A stretch of 64,000 nt of DNA from the NCBI GenBank assembly GCA_963971425.1, contig OZ020525.1, positions 16,126,187 through 16,190,186 of the forward strand, read 5' to 3'. Shown here one piece after another: positions 23,664-35,039 of this stretch (positions within the stretch are counted from its first letter, which is position 1; every line of letters starts with the position of its first letter). The stretch comes from Bryoerythrophyllum caledonicum. Its lineage: Eukaryota; Streptophyta; Bryopsida; Pottiales; Pottiaceae. Below the pieces are notes generated by a model. The model had not been told where the DNA came from. It saw only the letters and a list, made by a program, of their open reading frames with translations, and searched no databases. Made by a program: the position numbers and the translations under genes.

Positions 23664-26600
23664 ATCACCTAGGTAAATCCCTAGAAATTTTCCAAAGGGA
23701 TAGGCACTTTCTCTTTTGAATTAGTTAGATAAAAAATTGACCATTACGTATTGTAGTGTATGTGGAGTATGAAAATTTGTTGTTTATAACAAAATGAGAA
23801 CATAAATTATATGAATTTGTGATTGTTAATCACAGTCATGAAATCCAATATTGATTCAACATGTACCCTGCCAAGCTATCTATGAGCAATCTAGATTCAT
23901 ATATATTTTCAAAACCTCCGACTCCATGGCCTTTCCCACACTTTGTCGACAATGTTCCCAAGCACTAGAATGTGCATGACTTCGTTGAAGCTGTAACTTA
24001 GAGCATGCATGAATAACTCTTCATAGAAGTCCAACTTACAAAGGTAACGTAAGATGTAATACACATGCTTGCAATACATCCATTTCTCGTTCTTCCTCAA
24101 TGCCTCCGATGGCATCTTCAAGAAACTAGGGCACAAACAGTGAGGAGGCCTGTGAAGGTGACACAATAGGACTTGTCTTTGCCTATGACAAGGGTGATAA
24201 CGCATTCCCATGTTGGGTACGGAGGGCATCGAATTTAGAGACGTAGCAGTTATTTATAAGAGCAACGCTTGACGGCTTGTTGCATTGCTCAATCAAAGGG
24301 AGATCCATCGATCTCCAAATCGCATAGCCGTGACGGAAGGTGTCGTAAGAAGTTGGATTTGGTGGAACGGGGAAGTGAAAACCCAGAAGGGGCATGTCCA
24401 TAGATACTTGGAACTTTCTTTGCAGTGAAAGAGCTCCACGTTGCTACAATTGGAAACTGGCTTCGTCCAATGCTAGTACCTCCCTCACTATTAGAGTAGT
24501 GCGACGCAACCTTGTGCCCAAGTCAAACAGTCACGCAACCTTGCGCCTCAGTGCCCATATGAGACTGCATCTATGTATGAGGAACACAAAGTGAGTGCTT
24601 GTGAGTTGAGGTGAGTGGGTGACTACGTGTACAAGAACTCTATGTGAATGCTTGTGAGTGAGTTCCCGTGAGAGCTTGAGTGCTTGACCACGTGAATGTC
24701 ACTCTATGCATGACTGCCCGTTAGAGACTGCGTGCTTCGATTCGGATCTAGAGAGCTATGTGTATAGAGGTGCGCGTCGATTCTTCAACTTCGAGCTCAG
24801 TGCGGTGAGTTGTTTGGTTATTTAGTAGAGTGGTTCACTACAAATGCTCAATATTCGGTTGCACGTGATTCTAATTCTGAGCTTAGTGTTGGGTTTTGAG
24901 AGTTGTGTAAGTTGCGTTGAGATCCCATTGATGGAAGCTATTTGTTGAGCTAAGAAACTTCATACCGAGAGTGGTAAGTGGCGCAAATCACATGGGTCTT
25001 CAGCTTAGGTTTTTGGGTTTACTTCATCGGCGCAATTCCCATGAACCTCAAGTAGCTTTTGCAGTTGGTAGTCATTGGTCACTCGAACTTATAAGGACAA
25101 CTCTTACACTAAGATAGACATCAAAGTGGGACGTGCGGAGACTCCAAACCTGGAGGTATTGTAGGCTGATTTTGTGATAATCTATCATGGAGTCTTGTGT
25201 CATGTCTGTGAAAGTCTTCAATGTGGAGTCTTCATTACAAGGTCTCTTCCAATTCTTTGGAGGGCAGATTATTGGCAGACAGAGAGGAGCCTCGTCAGGG
25301 TAGCAACGTGCCCATGTGGTCGTTTGTATTTGCTTGTGATCATGGTTTCCATTGTCATGCAATGTCTTTTCTACTTGGTCTACTCTCCTCCTACTAGACT
25401 CCTAGATTTCTCAATTTGTTTTTAATTTTTGTGACACTTGAGACCTACCTTCGAATCCAAAGTTGGATTTCAAGGGTGAAGATTTTATTTTATTTTATTT
25501 TTATTCAAAAAATATAGTGACCCCTAAGATCCACCTTTGAATCCAAGGGTAGGTCTCAATTGTCACAATTGGTCAACCATGATTTTAGACAAAGTTCAAA
25601 TTGCAATAAATTATTCTATTTCATGTATTTTTCAAAGTTTCAAAATGGAAACTAGACAATATAAACTTCATTTCATTAGTTGGATTCAAAATTTTAAAAA
25701 AATGACTCACATTTCAGATTTAGAGCTAGAGCTAGAACTTTCTAAAATTCACTACATTAAGATCCATGCACAAACATTTTCTTCTATAGATATGACACAA
25801 TTACCTCAACAAGGCAAGTTTCATCAACATCTAATACCTACACATTCAATGAACTCTTCACAAAAAGAATTGGATGAAAAACAATTGTTTACATTGATCA
25901 TCATCCTCAAATGTCATCCAAGAAGCTACTTTTTGGCTTTTCAAATGTTCTAAAGTTAACTAAGAGAAACCTATCACTGTGCCGCTGATGAATGATGCAT
26001 GAAGTTGTCCATGAAGGGCATGAGCCTGAATATGGTACATTCATCACCAATACCACCAAGAAGAACACAACCGCAAGCAACCTTTGTGAAGTCTTGTGAG
26101 ATAAATCTCTCATTGTATACAATATGGATGTATTATTGAAGTGTGTGCCAATCAACAATTGCATGTTAATTTCCAAATAGTGTAGAAACTCAAACCACTC
26201 TTGTCCACACTATATTTAGTGAACAATGTAGTAAAACATCATTACTACCACTACTTTGGCTGTCCAAATACAACAATGTGACACCATTGCGGAAAACATT
26301 CTATGCCACAACTGATACTGTTCCATGTGCTTGAAAGTGAATATTGTGGTCCAAATGCGTTATCAATCTACACACAATCTTTTTCTACTTAAAAAAAACC
26401 TTGAATAACTAAAAAAATTCTATATCGCAACATTGTTTTATTCAATGTTGTATAAATTTGTTGCCTTTTTTACTTAAGCCATTTGTTTTCCACCTATTGG
26501 TTCAACTTGGAGGGCTTTGGGTGTTGTTGACTGCTGGCGAGTTTTGAGCTTGTCTTGGCTCTTCCACTATCATGTTTGCACTCATCAACCTTCGGAGTAC

Positions 26601-27625
26601 TTGAGCTTGTTTTGGCTCCTCAAGCCATTGAACACCATCATGCTTGCACTCACCAAGTTCGTTCTCAGGAACAAAGTAATCAAGGTACATCTCAAGCCAT
26701 TCACGATCCTGCTTCAAATTACCAACCTTTTCAATAACCAAGTATTCGACACCATCCTTCTCAAGGCACAAGTAATCAAGGTACATCTCATTAGCTTTGC
26801 TTAGAGGCAAACCTCTCTTCAAACAATGAACCACAAAATCAATGAAATTTAAATCTCTTGAATCCATGTTGATGTATGAACAGAAAAGCAATGGAACTTG
26901 AAAGTAGTGAAATATGGAATTTGAAAGTAGTGAAGTATGAGTGAAAAAAGAAAATAATGAGGAAGTGCCGGAAATATGATTAATTATATGTTTCCCTAGA
27001 TGTGTTATTTTTTACTTTGCTTTTACTCTATTTTACTTTATTTTGCTTGACTTGGCTTCACTTTCATTTTTTACTTTCAAGTTGTAACTAGTGTTTTGCA
27101 ATAGTAAAGTAAAAGATAAAATAAAAGTGAATTAGTAAGATTCTATGTGATTCCAATCTGGTACCCTGTAACACCCGGTTAATTGCTATTGAGGCACTCA
27201 TGTTTAAATCAACCATAAATAACAATGTTGGAAACTTGGAAAGGCAGATTGTGAGGAGATTCAACGGAAACATGCCATGTCTTGAATTGTGAATTTATGA
27301 TCATGAATTTTGGTTTATTTGAAGCTCTTGCGTGGGAATTAAAATGCTAACATGTGAGTAGTGAGCAGTGAGCAATTTTTTCTTTCAATTCGGCACCCTA
27401 CGACCATACATTTGGTATGATTTGCAGGATTTTTTCCCAGGTGCTAACCTATTTCCGCAGTGCAAAAAAGGTCTAAATTGGTGAAAATGGGCTTCAAAAC
27501 CTCTAGAATAAGATCTTTGAAGAAGATGGATGAATGTGGATGAATGATAATCATCAGTGGTGGATCCCATATTGTTTGGCAGTTCACCTTTGGTCAAGTA
27601 CGTCACAGACGATAACCTAAGTTTC

Positions 27626-27679
27626 AATACGGTTTAGGGCAACTTTGGATATAATACGGTTTAGGGCAACTTTGGATAT
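27626..27679. repeat. 27-bp tandem duplication
   Basis: Two adjacent 27-bp copies begin AATACGGTTTAGGGCAAC, at 27626 and 27653. Confidence 0.95.
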
Positions 27680-27839
27680 ATTATGCAATAATATTTGTGC
27701 TTTGATCCAAAGTTGTACTTGATTCCTTCCTTCACTTTTTGAGTTTTGGATCATTACTAAAAACTTTAGTTCATGAAATTATTTGAGTATGATATTTATT
27801 AACTCGTAAATTTACAAGATAATTTTACACCAAAAAAAC

Positions 27840-28015
27840 TTTGAAATTGTTGGTTTTGGTGAAATGAGTAAGAAAGGAAACAAAAAAACTTATTTCCAAT
27901 TTCAACTATAGGATCTCAATTAAGACTTATAGATTGACATATTCTCAATAATTCATAGCCTTTAATTGCACGGATTGAAAGATTACAGTGTCTAATGTTA
28001 GAAAAAAGATGTGCC
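27840..28015. repeat. Fragment of the TTAA-element family beside the PAL duplication
   Basis: The motif TTGCACGGATTGAAAGATTA and surrounding sequence match the interior of the elements at 49.03 and 50.45 kb. No inverted-repeat end is visible. The fragment stops about 25 bp before the left boundary of PAL duplication copy 1. Confidence 0.5.
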
Positions 28016-28127
28016 CATCACTAGGTGCAGTGAATTAAAAGTAATTGAGTTGGAGTTATTTGTAAAGTGTGGTTGTGATTGCTTCATGCACCACCTGGAG
28101 ATCAGGCAGGGGCCTCTCCCCCGAGGG

Positions 28128-28414
28128 GAATTTGCCTAAAAACCCCGGTCAAGCGTTGCATCAAGCCTCAGGCTTGGAAGGGTGGGGGAGGGAAGGGACA
28201 AAACCGGCCCCTATTTTCAAGTTGGAGGGGGGCCATACTTGATCCTAGGGGACACCGTAGGAGGTAATTTGAGGTCGCAGGCCCCAATTTTATAAAAATA
28301 AAACCAAAGGAAGCCTCTAGAACCCTAAATCGGGCAGGGCCAGAAAAATGGACCCACCCGAGGTTGAGGATAGGTGCAACGCTGGACCAGGGCCAATAAA
28401 GAGATCCCCGAGGG
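28128..28414. other. 287-bp segment absent from PAL copy 2, flanked by 9-bp repeats
   Basis: CCCCGAGGG occurs at 28119-28127 and again at 28406-28414. Copy 2 has a single CCCCGAGGG with the outer flanks joined exactly, so one repeat plus the intervening DNA is missing there. This fits deletion by short-repeat recombination. An insertion with a 9-bp target duplication is the alternative, but the ends show no inverted repeats. Confidence 0.9.
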
Positions 28415-29033
28415 AGGGAGCCTGGATAGCATCAGAAGTATACAATACCACCAAACGGAGCGATTATGCCCGCGCCACGAGTGCAATCAAGCTCATGCGA
28501 GACAACGTCAGTCCCCGAACCACTGCGTCCCCGAATCACGAGACAATACATGAGCGTGCGAGAGGAGCATCGGGAATCATGCACCACTATCGGTGACATG
28601 AATAATATGTAAGGATTCAGCCGACAACTTAGTGCGTGACCACCTCATTGGTCTACAGATTCTTTCATCTACTTTGGCACGTGAACTAGCGGGCTGAACC
28701 TACATGGCATAACCACTAGTAAGTTCTGATCTTCAATAGCCACCTTCATTTACACCACGGGCATCTAGACACATTTCATCAAACAACATGGTACTCAAGA
28801 GGCTGTTGTGAAGCAAATCTGTGAACAAGTTTCGTCGTGTTCAAAAAATAATATACAATGCAGAATGAGCTTGCCCAATGCGGGAAGAATCCGTCATCTC
28901 GCAACCAGAAGTTGATCTCCGAGATGTACCATGCTAAGATGAGATCAGCTGAGATGGATTAATTTTACAGGACTGCCTGCCTCAAAGAATAGTTTCTACT
29001 TGTACCGTAATCAAAATTGGGGAAGTGAAATTT

Positions 29034-31166
29034 TCACTGTCGTTGAGCTGGAAAAGGTCCGGGGGCGCCGTTCCATCCCTGCACGCATCGGAGAAGAGGG
29101 CGGATGAGCTTGCCCTCGGACATGGCCTCGAACACCTTCTGGATCTCGGTTCCGGGCGACACGGTCCGCAGCCCAGACAGGAGCTGCGTCCCGAGCTCGC
29201 CCCGCACGAATTCATACAATGGATACGTTCTGCAGCTGTGGATCCTGTTGGCGACGGAAGACAATCCCTTGTTGTCGTACGCTTCTCGGACGAGCGGCAC
29301 CACGATGCGCAGCCGCTCCTGCACCTCAGCTTCGAAGGCGGGGATCTGGGCGAACACAGAGCTGGAGGCGTCCTTGTTGACTAGCTTGAGCGCGTGGGAG
29401 ATGAGCGCCGCGCGCAGCTTCTCCATCAAGGGGTAGGACTCGCTGGCGGCGTCGTCGATGTAGGAGAAGACGGGCTGGCGCTCGACGACGAGCAGGAGGT
29501 CCTTCTCGCAGAAGCGCGACGGGAGGAGCGTGCCGTCCTTGCTCATGAACAGCGTCTTCTTGGCTGCTTGCGAGACGACCTGCTTCACGGCCGCCTGCAT
29601 GGTTTCCTCCACATGGCGGAGGTCGATGGCCTGGCAGAGCGCCACCAGGAACGACGAGCTCATGAGCTTGAGAATCTCCACGGCCTCCTCGGTTTTGCGC
29701 GCGGACACGAGCCCCAGGGAGTTCACGTCCTGGTTGTGCTGCTCGGCGCTCTGGACGTGCGTGGTGACCGGGTTGGCGAGGTAGTTGAGCTCGGAGAGAT
29801 ACGACGCCATCGCGATCTCGGCGCCCTTCATGCCGTAGTCGAGGCTGGGGTTGGGGCCCCCGGAGAGGTTGGAGGGCAAGCCGTTGTTGTAGTAGTCGTT
29901 CACGAGCTCGCTGAACTGCGCGAACATGAGCTTGCCGATGGCCGCCACGGCGAGCCGCAGGTTGTCCATGGAGACCCCGATGGGTGTCCCTTGGAAGTTG
30001 CCGCCGTGGAGCGCAATGCCTCGCGCGGCGTCGATGATGGGGTTGTCGTTCACGGAGTTGATCTCGCGCTCGATGGCGTGGGTCGCAGCGCGCACCACTT
30101 CGACCTGCGGCCCGAGCCACTGCGGGGACGTGCGCAGCGCGTACCGGTCCTGCTTCGGCTTCTTCAAAGGATCGGTCTCGTTCACCTTGGCGGCGGCCTT
30201 CATGAAATCGCTCCCATCCAAGAGCCACTCCATCACGGCCGCGGCCTCCATCTGCCCGGGGTGATGCTTCAGCTTGTGCGTCAACGGATCAGCGAACTCC
30301 GGCTTCCCCTGCATCACCTCGCAGAAGAGCGCGGACAGAACCTCGGCGAGGAGCGCGAGCAGATTCGCGTCGAAGCAGACGGTGGACGCCAGCGCAGACC
30401 CCACCGCGGTGCCGTTCACGAGCGCCAGCCCTTCCTTGGGCTGCAGCTCGAACGGCTTCTTGACGCCGGCGATGCGCAAGCCCTCCAGGGCGGACACCTC
30501 ACGTCCGTCCTCCGTGATGGCGACGGAGTTCGGGCGCGCGGTGAGCAGCCCGGCGATGTACGACAAGGGCACCAAGTCGCCGGACGCCGTCACGGTCCCG
30601 CGCAGCGGCAGCTTGGGCGTGACGTGCGCGTTCAGGAGCTTCTCCATGGCCGCGAGAATCTCCCACCGGATGCCCGAGTAGCCCTGCATCAGCGTGTTGG
30701 TGCGCACCAGCATTGCGGCGCGGGCGGTCTCGGCCGGCAGCGAGTGGCCCTTCACGAGCACGCCCGCGTTCAGGAAGCGGATGAGCTCGCGCTGGAGCTC
30801 CACGCCCTGCTGCGTGCGGCGGTGCGAGGTGGCGCCGAACCCCGTGGTGACGCCGTAGATGTCCCCGCCGCTCATGATCTTGCTGAGCACCCAGTTGGAC
30901 GACTCGTCCACCCTCGCCTTCGCATTGGCCGCGTCCAGCACGACCTGGACCTCCGGCCTGCGCGCTATGGCGGTCACTTGGCCCACGGTCAGGTTCACGC
31001 CCTCGATCGCGACCTCGTCGGAGTCGAAGTATGTCGCCACCATGCGCTTGATCTCGTCCAAATGGTTGCCTTCCATGGCCGCCGCTGTCTTGGCCCAGTT
31101 GAGGGGATCCGCGCCGACTGATCCATTGCAGAAAGCCGCCTCATCGAGCTTCATCTGTGGAGCCAT
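29034..31166 (-). CDS. PAL: Phenylalanine ammonia-lyase, copy 1
   Basis: An intronless 710-residue protein, within the normal plant PAL range. It removes ammonia from L-phenylalanine to give trans-cinnamate, the entry step of phenylpropanoid synthesis; plant PALs are cytosolic tetramers. The Ala194-Ser195-Gly196 triad (in [14 protein letters not shown]) forms the MIO electrophile. The catalytic tyrosine loop is YGVTTGFG (Tyr104). FLNAG at 131-135 has Phe where tyrosine-using enzymes have His, so phenylalanine is the expected substrate. NDNPI (373-377) and the [16 protein letters not shown] stretch (about 475-490) are conserved. The start at 31166 gives a short N-terminus ([12 protein letters not shown]) with no transit peptide. 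Codons are strongly GC-rich compared with the AT-rich surroundings. It differs from copy 2 at K236, P395, A535 and L625. Long opposite-strand frames across it are shadows of its GC bias. Confidence 0.97.
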   Translation of the reverse strand: MAPQMKLDEAAFCNGSVGADPLNWAKTAAAMEGNHLDEIKRMVATYFDSDEVAIEGVNLTVGQVTAIARRPEVQVVLDAANAKARVDESSNWVLSKIMSGGDIYGVTTGFGATSHRRTQQGVELQRELIRFLNAGVLVKGHSLPAETARAAMLVRTNTLMQGYSGIRWEILAAMEKLLNAHVTPKLPLRGTVTASGDLVPLSYIAGLLTARPNSVAITEDGREVSALEGLRIAGVKKPFELQPKEGLALVNGTAVGSALASTVCFDANLLALLAEVLSALFCEVMQGKPEFADPLTHKLKHHPGQMEAAAVMEWLLDGSDFMKAAAKVNETDPLKKPKQDRYALRTSPQWLGPQVEVVRAATHAIEREINSVNDNPIIDAARGIALHGGNFQGTPIGVSMDNLRLAVAAIGKLMFAQFSELVNDYYNNGLPSNLSGGPNPSLDYGMKGAEIAMASYLSELNYLANPVTTHVQSAEQHNQDVNSLGLVSARKTEEAVEILKLMSSSFLVALCQAIDLRHVEETMQAAVKQVVSQAAKKTLFMSKDGTLLPSRFCEKDLLLVVERQPVFSYIDDAASESYPLMEKLRAALISHALKLVNKDASSSVFAQIPAFEAEVQERLRIVVPLVREAYDNKGLSSVANRIHSCRTYPLYEFVRGELGTQLLSGLRTVSPGTEIQKVFEAMSEGKLIRPLLRCVQGWNGAPGPFPAQRQ

Positions 31167-31560
31167 AGAGCTCAGTGTGCTGCACGTTGTCCAATTAGAA
31201 ACCTCTCAGCCTGTGATGTCCCAGAATGCTGAATATTTATTTCTGGCTGAAGAGTTGATCTTAGAAATCTCTACAGAAACGAACGATTGAAGCACCTCGA
31301 CTGAGATCGATGAGGAGCTGGAATGTGAGACCAAGGACATATATGAGAATGAATGATCGAAGCGCCTCGACTGAGATGAGGAGTTGGAGTGTGAAGCCAA
31401 GGATTTACATGAGAATGGACACGGAGAGAAACGACGTGACTTTGAATTCCACGGCGACTGTGGGGTCAAATGGGGCTTGCATGAGGACGTCCGCGTTTCC
31501 TTTCATAATCTCGGGGCACACTTTTTGACCTCTCACTGAGAAAGTTCAGAAAAAGGGGGG
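31167..31560 (-). promoter_or_regulatory. PAL copy 1 promoter and leader, with internal ~68-bp duplication
   Basis: On the minus strand a TATA-like AATAAATATTC lies at 31242-31232, about 65-75 bases upstream of the ATG, implying a short leader. Farther upstream, two adjacent related blocks (about 31285-31354 and 31355-31420) share CCTCGACTGAGAT and AGTGTGA/AATGTGA-type sequence. A TGACGTACGT motif at about 31573 is a candidate bZIP site. All of this is repeated in front of copy 2. Function is inferred from position. Confidence 0.5.
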
Positions 31561-32009
31561 CCGTCAACGTGGTGACGTACGTAAAATTGTAGTAAACAGT
31601 TGAGGGCTTGAACCGCCAGTGCGTTGTTGGATGAGTTATTGACCTGGAGTCGTCTTCATTATGGGAGCCCAGTTGAAAATACAGGGTGACCTTTTCCGAG
31701 CTCGACTTTCAGATTCTCTGACTGTTCATGCTATTGGGGTGAAGAATGATTTGTGGTTTCCTTTCCTCGGCGCTGTTCATGGACGCGCTCTGCCGCGACG
31801 ACAAATCACGGAGCTCGCTGAGAGAATATTCGCCTGACCAGGCTGCCAATACAGCTCTCACCATCCCTGGAAAAGGATGAGACTCCACAGTTTCGCACCC
31901 TTTTCGTGGATCATATTGGACAAGACACCGATGGTGCGTGAAGTTTTCTGGGGTGATGCACTGATGTACAAGTGTGAAGTATTCCTGGCGTTCGGCATCG
32001 CTTTGGTAT

Positions 32010-35000
32010 CCCTCATGCTAGGTGGACGTACTGCGAGGCTGGGATGGGTGAGGGTATGCTGGTGAGGATCTGGGAGTCTGGTTGTGAGTTTGATTTGGAG
32101 CCTGATGGAAAGAGTATACAAATCTAGTGAACGTCGGAAGTAGTTTCGGTGGTCCTTCAATAGTAAACTCCATTTAGTATATTTTGCAACTCATTACCAA
32201 ACTCTCGGTGTTTACCTCCTGACTCCTACCCTTGAGTGATACCTCTAGTGTTTGTCCTTCGTGGTCAACCATGGCAAGTCAAGTTTTGTCTGCTGGTGTC
32301 GTCTGGCCACGTCACCAAAACCGGTCCTCCATCCTAGAGTTTGAGTGACTTATCAGCACGTTGAGTGCACTGGAAGCCCTAGGCACAAAAAAGTGATTTT
32401 CGTGAACTTTGTGAATTTCATGAAATTCGTAAAACTACCGCCGTCACGCTGGTGGCCATTGTCATCCAATGCATCTTCTACTTCGCCTGCAAGTCGTATC
32501 ACCAGGAAATCATCGACTTGGCCACGTTGGCGGAAGACCTGGAAGGTTGCCTGAGAGATTACTTGCCCCTCGCTGGACCTGCAGACTCACTTGGCGCTCT
32601 AGATGCCCAGCTTGAAGATGCCGAGCTTGAAGAGATTTGAAGCAAATAAGGAGTAAAGAGTTTAGTCGTAGTAAGGCTTGATCAGTTGTACAACTTTCCT
32701 AGTATCCCATTCACGGAGTTTCTGACTGAAGAGGACTTACTGTGTCGTCGTTTACTGAGGACGCCGCACAAGTCTACTCATCTCGACGTTTCCTTCCTCA
32801 TCTTCATAGACTGAAACGAGGGCTTGGCGCTCCTACAGCATGATTGGCAATGTTTTGCAAGCAGACGGTCGCTATATATGTTATTTTGTTCATGCATCGA
32901 TAACTGGGCCCTGTTCCAAGTTGGCAGGGGTGAGACGAGATTTGCGATGCAGGTTGATATGTTTGGGATGATTGATCGCGGGATAGATGGCATGGAGACT
33001 TGACCCAGGCTCATGGTGTTAGGGCACTGGTTGTTGTTGTTGCAGCATGATAATCTCCCGCGCGTGTTGAAAGGTGATTGTGCCTGCTCTGATTAGAAAC
33101 CTCTTCCACGTGCCTTCTCCACCATTGTCGCGAACCCAGAGATCCTGCAAGAGGCACTGAACTACTGCAACTTTTGGCAGAGGGAAAGTGATACAGAGGT
33201 CGTACGCACGTCGACAGTGGTAAAGGAGCCTGCATAATTCTTCAACATGTCTTGGGAGCCATCCACCAAAGATCTGAAATGACAAATCTGTGAAACTGCA
33301 TGTCATATTAGCTCAAGCAATGTTTTGAAGGACAACCACCTCATGCGCAACGACATTGAACTAACCTGGCATAGAATGCAACAAATCCAGATGCCACAAC
33401 AACTGGTAAAGAGAAGGCACACTGCTCCTGTTCTCTCTTCAACATAGTATGTGGCATGGTATTCATTGTATTTTTGTGTATTTTATGTACTTTGCATTGT
33501 ATTCCTAGCTTTTCCATGAGTTCTATACCTCCAAATCATGATCTAGATTTAGTAGAGTGTTCTTGTAATGTGTGCGCAACTATGAACTTCAAATTTCACA
33601 GCCTAGCTAGTTCCTTATGGATGCCATGCAAATTGAGATTTAACACATCTAGAGTCCACATTTGCGTCTTGTGGGCTCCAAAGGGTTTAAAACGCAGTAT
33701 CCCAATACCAATTATCCATAAAACGCCAGAAGCATACCATAATAAGAACTCCGAAGCGTGCACCTATTCACCCGTCGCATGATAAAAAGCAAAGCAGTCA
33801 ACTCAAAGACCTTGCCAACCCTTAAATGATCAGACTTGATTAGAGAAATCGAACCCGCAGGCAGCAATGGTGAGACGCACCTGCAAGTGGGGATGAGATG
33901 CGGTTCCATGGGCGTCAGGAATGCGAGAATCAAGTGCGATGGCGAGGACGGGAACGAGGAGAGTGAGGATGATCGCGGACTGCCGGAGAAAGCGGAGGCC
34001 GGGTCTGGTGTGGGTGACGACGACGAGGAGCGCGGGTGAACGCCGGAAACAGTTGCAGCTCTGCAATCGGAGATGGCCATGTGCCGGTAAGATATGGTGT
34101 CTGACTGTTTCAAAGGCACATTCCAGTGCGTCTTCTCCGTCAGGTATAAGAGCACCTCCACCAGGGACGCGCCAGCCCGGTGGAGACTGCCGTGGGTTTT
34201 GGCCGTGAACCCTGCCCCGCGGTCGGGCTATAGGGCGCCTAGCGCAACGCCAACTGGGAGCAAGGTTATCCGGCGTGGAAACCTGGCTCTCATAATAAAA
34301 GCCTTGTTGTGGGTCCATGCAAAAACACGTCAGTGAATGGATTGTCAGCGGCAGCCACTCCCACAGCCATTGTTGCTCCACCACGTGCTAGAACCAAATT
34401 GGTAGCCTAGCCCCGGAGAAATTTTCAATCCCCCGCCATATTCTCTCCTTTTTCAGGCTTGCTCCCAACTCCCTCCATCCTGCCTGACCGGTTTGGCGGC
34501 CTTGACCAGCGCGGTGGGGGAGCACCTTCCTCTAGACCCACCAAACCTGACAGGTCTACCGGGATGGGAGCCCGCGGTGGAGGTGCTCTAAGTGTGCGCG
34601 CTTGCTGTCTCTGAGAGCTCACTCGCTAGAGAGGGTTTGTGGCGTCGTAGTTGAGAGCTTGAGTGTTTGGAGCGAGGGGTGAAACGAGGATTCTTGTGAC
34701 TGGGGTTTCGGCGGAGCTCTCTTTTGTGCTCTTTTTTTGTTGGTCGGGTTTCTCCATTGCTGTGTGTGGGCGAGGCGCTGTCTTGATTCGTAGCCATCGT
34801 GGGTCTCCAGCTTGTTGTGGAAGGGACGCTGTTCTTGCACCTACCTTTTGTACTTATCCATCTTGTCGCGGTCATCTTGCTTCCCAGTTGTGGACTTTGG
34901 TTGGCTGGCTGTGGGTAGAAGTATATTTGCCACCGGATAGTGAGTTTTGAGGAGGAGTTGGTGTGTGTTGTGCCTTCCTATAGCGAGATCTGGGACTTGT

Positions 35001-35039
35001 GGTGGACTTGGTGAGAAGAGTGTTTTCGAGATCTCGGCG
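32010..35039. other. Gene-poor stretch with scattered coding-like pieces
   Basis: At about 32.42-32.64 kb a plus-strand frame has a hydrophobic helix (TLVAIVIQCIFYFAC) followed by an acidic Leu-rich tail ending at a TGA; it could be an exon of a small membrane protein but no start or splice partner is clear. A possible minus-strand exon at 33.02-33.27 kb is listed separately. 33.83-34.6 kb is GC-rich and may be an old promoter or exon. 34.64-35.04 kb is the upstream region of the kinase pseudogene. Confidence 0.35.
33019..33273 (-). CDS. Possible terminal exon of an unrecognised gene
   Basis: A good acceptor (TTTGTCATTTCAG) precedes an 84-residue open stretch beginning IFGGWLPRHVEELCRLLYHC and ending LQQQQPVP at a TAA. 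The sequence is amphipathic and balanced in composition, unlike the random frames nearby. A phase-0 donor (CTTGCAG|GTGCGT) at 33881 could join it to an upstream exon with a hydrophobic segment (SAIILTLLVPVLAIAL), but the start codon and the intron are uncertain. I do not recognise the family and cannot assign a function. Confidence 0.2.
   Translation of the reverse strand: MFGGWLPRHVEELCRLLYHCRRAYDLCITFPLPKVAVVQCLLQDLWVRDNGGEGTWKRFLIRAGTITFQHAREIIMLQQQQPVP

Larger units (their letters stand above)
22871..27839. other. AT-rich stretch with no recognised gene
   Basis: Many short frames exist, none with a motif I can name. Points of note: a short repeat-family motif at 23.14-23.30 kb; a more GC-balanced region at 23.9-25.4 kb; a hydrophobic frame near 25.33-25.38 kb (LVIMVSIVMQCLFYLV) resembling one at 32.45 kb; a minus-strand frame at 26891-26502 with an internal repeat of the MYLDY motif and a 20-bp direct repeat in its DNA (AGTAATCAAGGTACATCTCA near 26.67 and 26.77 kb). 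None is supported well enough to call a gene. Confidence 0.4.
28041..32009. repeat. PAL duplication unit, copy 1 (complete as far as visible)
   Basis: This block matches 60313-64000 in direct orientation. The match includes the 3' flank, the whole PAL gene, the promoter and at least 840 bp beyond the start codon. It begins at GTAATTGA, present at both left boundaries. Compared with copy 2 it has 287 extra bases (28128-28414), lacks an 8-bp GGGTCTTC duplication near 31.66 kb and has 2 extra bases near 31.92 kb. The right boundary cannot be set because copy 2 reaches the window edge at the base matching 32009. Confidence 0.97.

Noticed and set aside
28348..28596. 82-codon frame downstream of PAL copy 1
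   Set aside because: Its start falls in the 287-bp segment missing from copy 2, and no family pattern is visible; it lies in the PAL 3' flank.
29394..31121. 575-codon open frame antisense to PAL copy 1 (and its twin at 61379-63106), plus a 300-codon frame
   Set aside because: Shadows of GC-rich PAL codons. The peptides are His/Arg/Val-rich with no family pattern, while the PAL frame itself is fully conserved.
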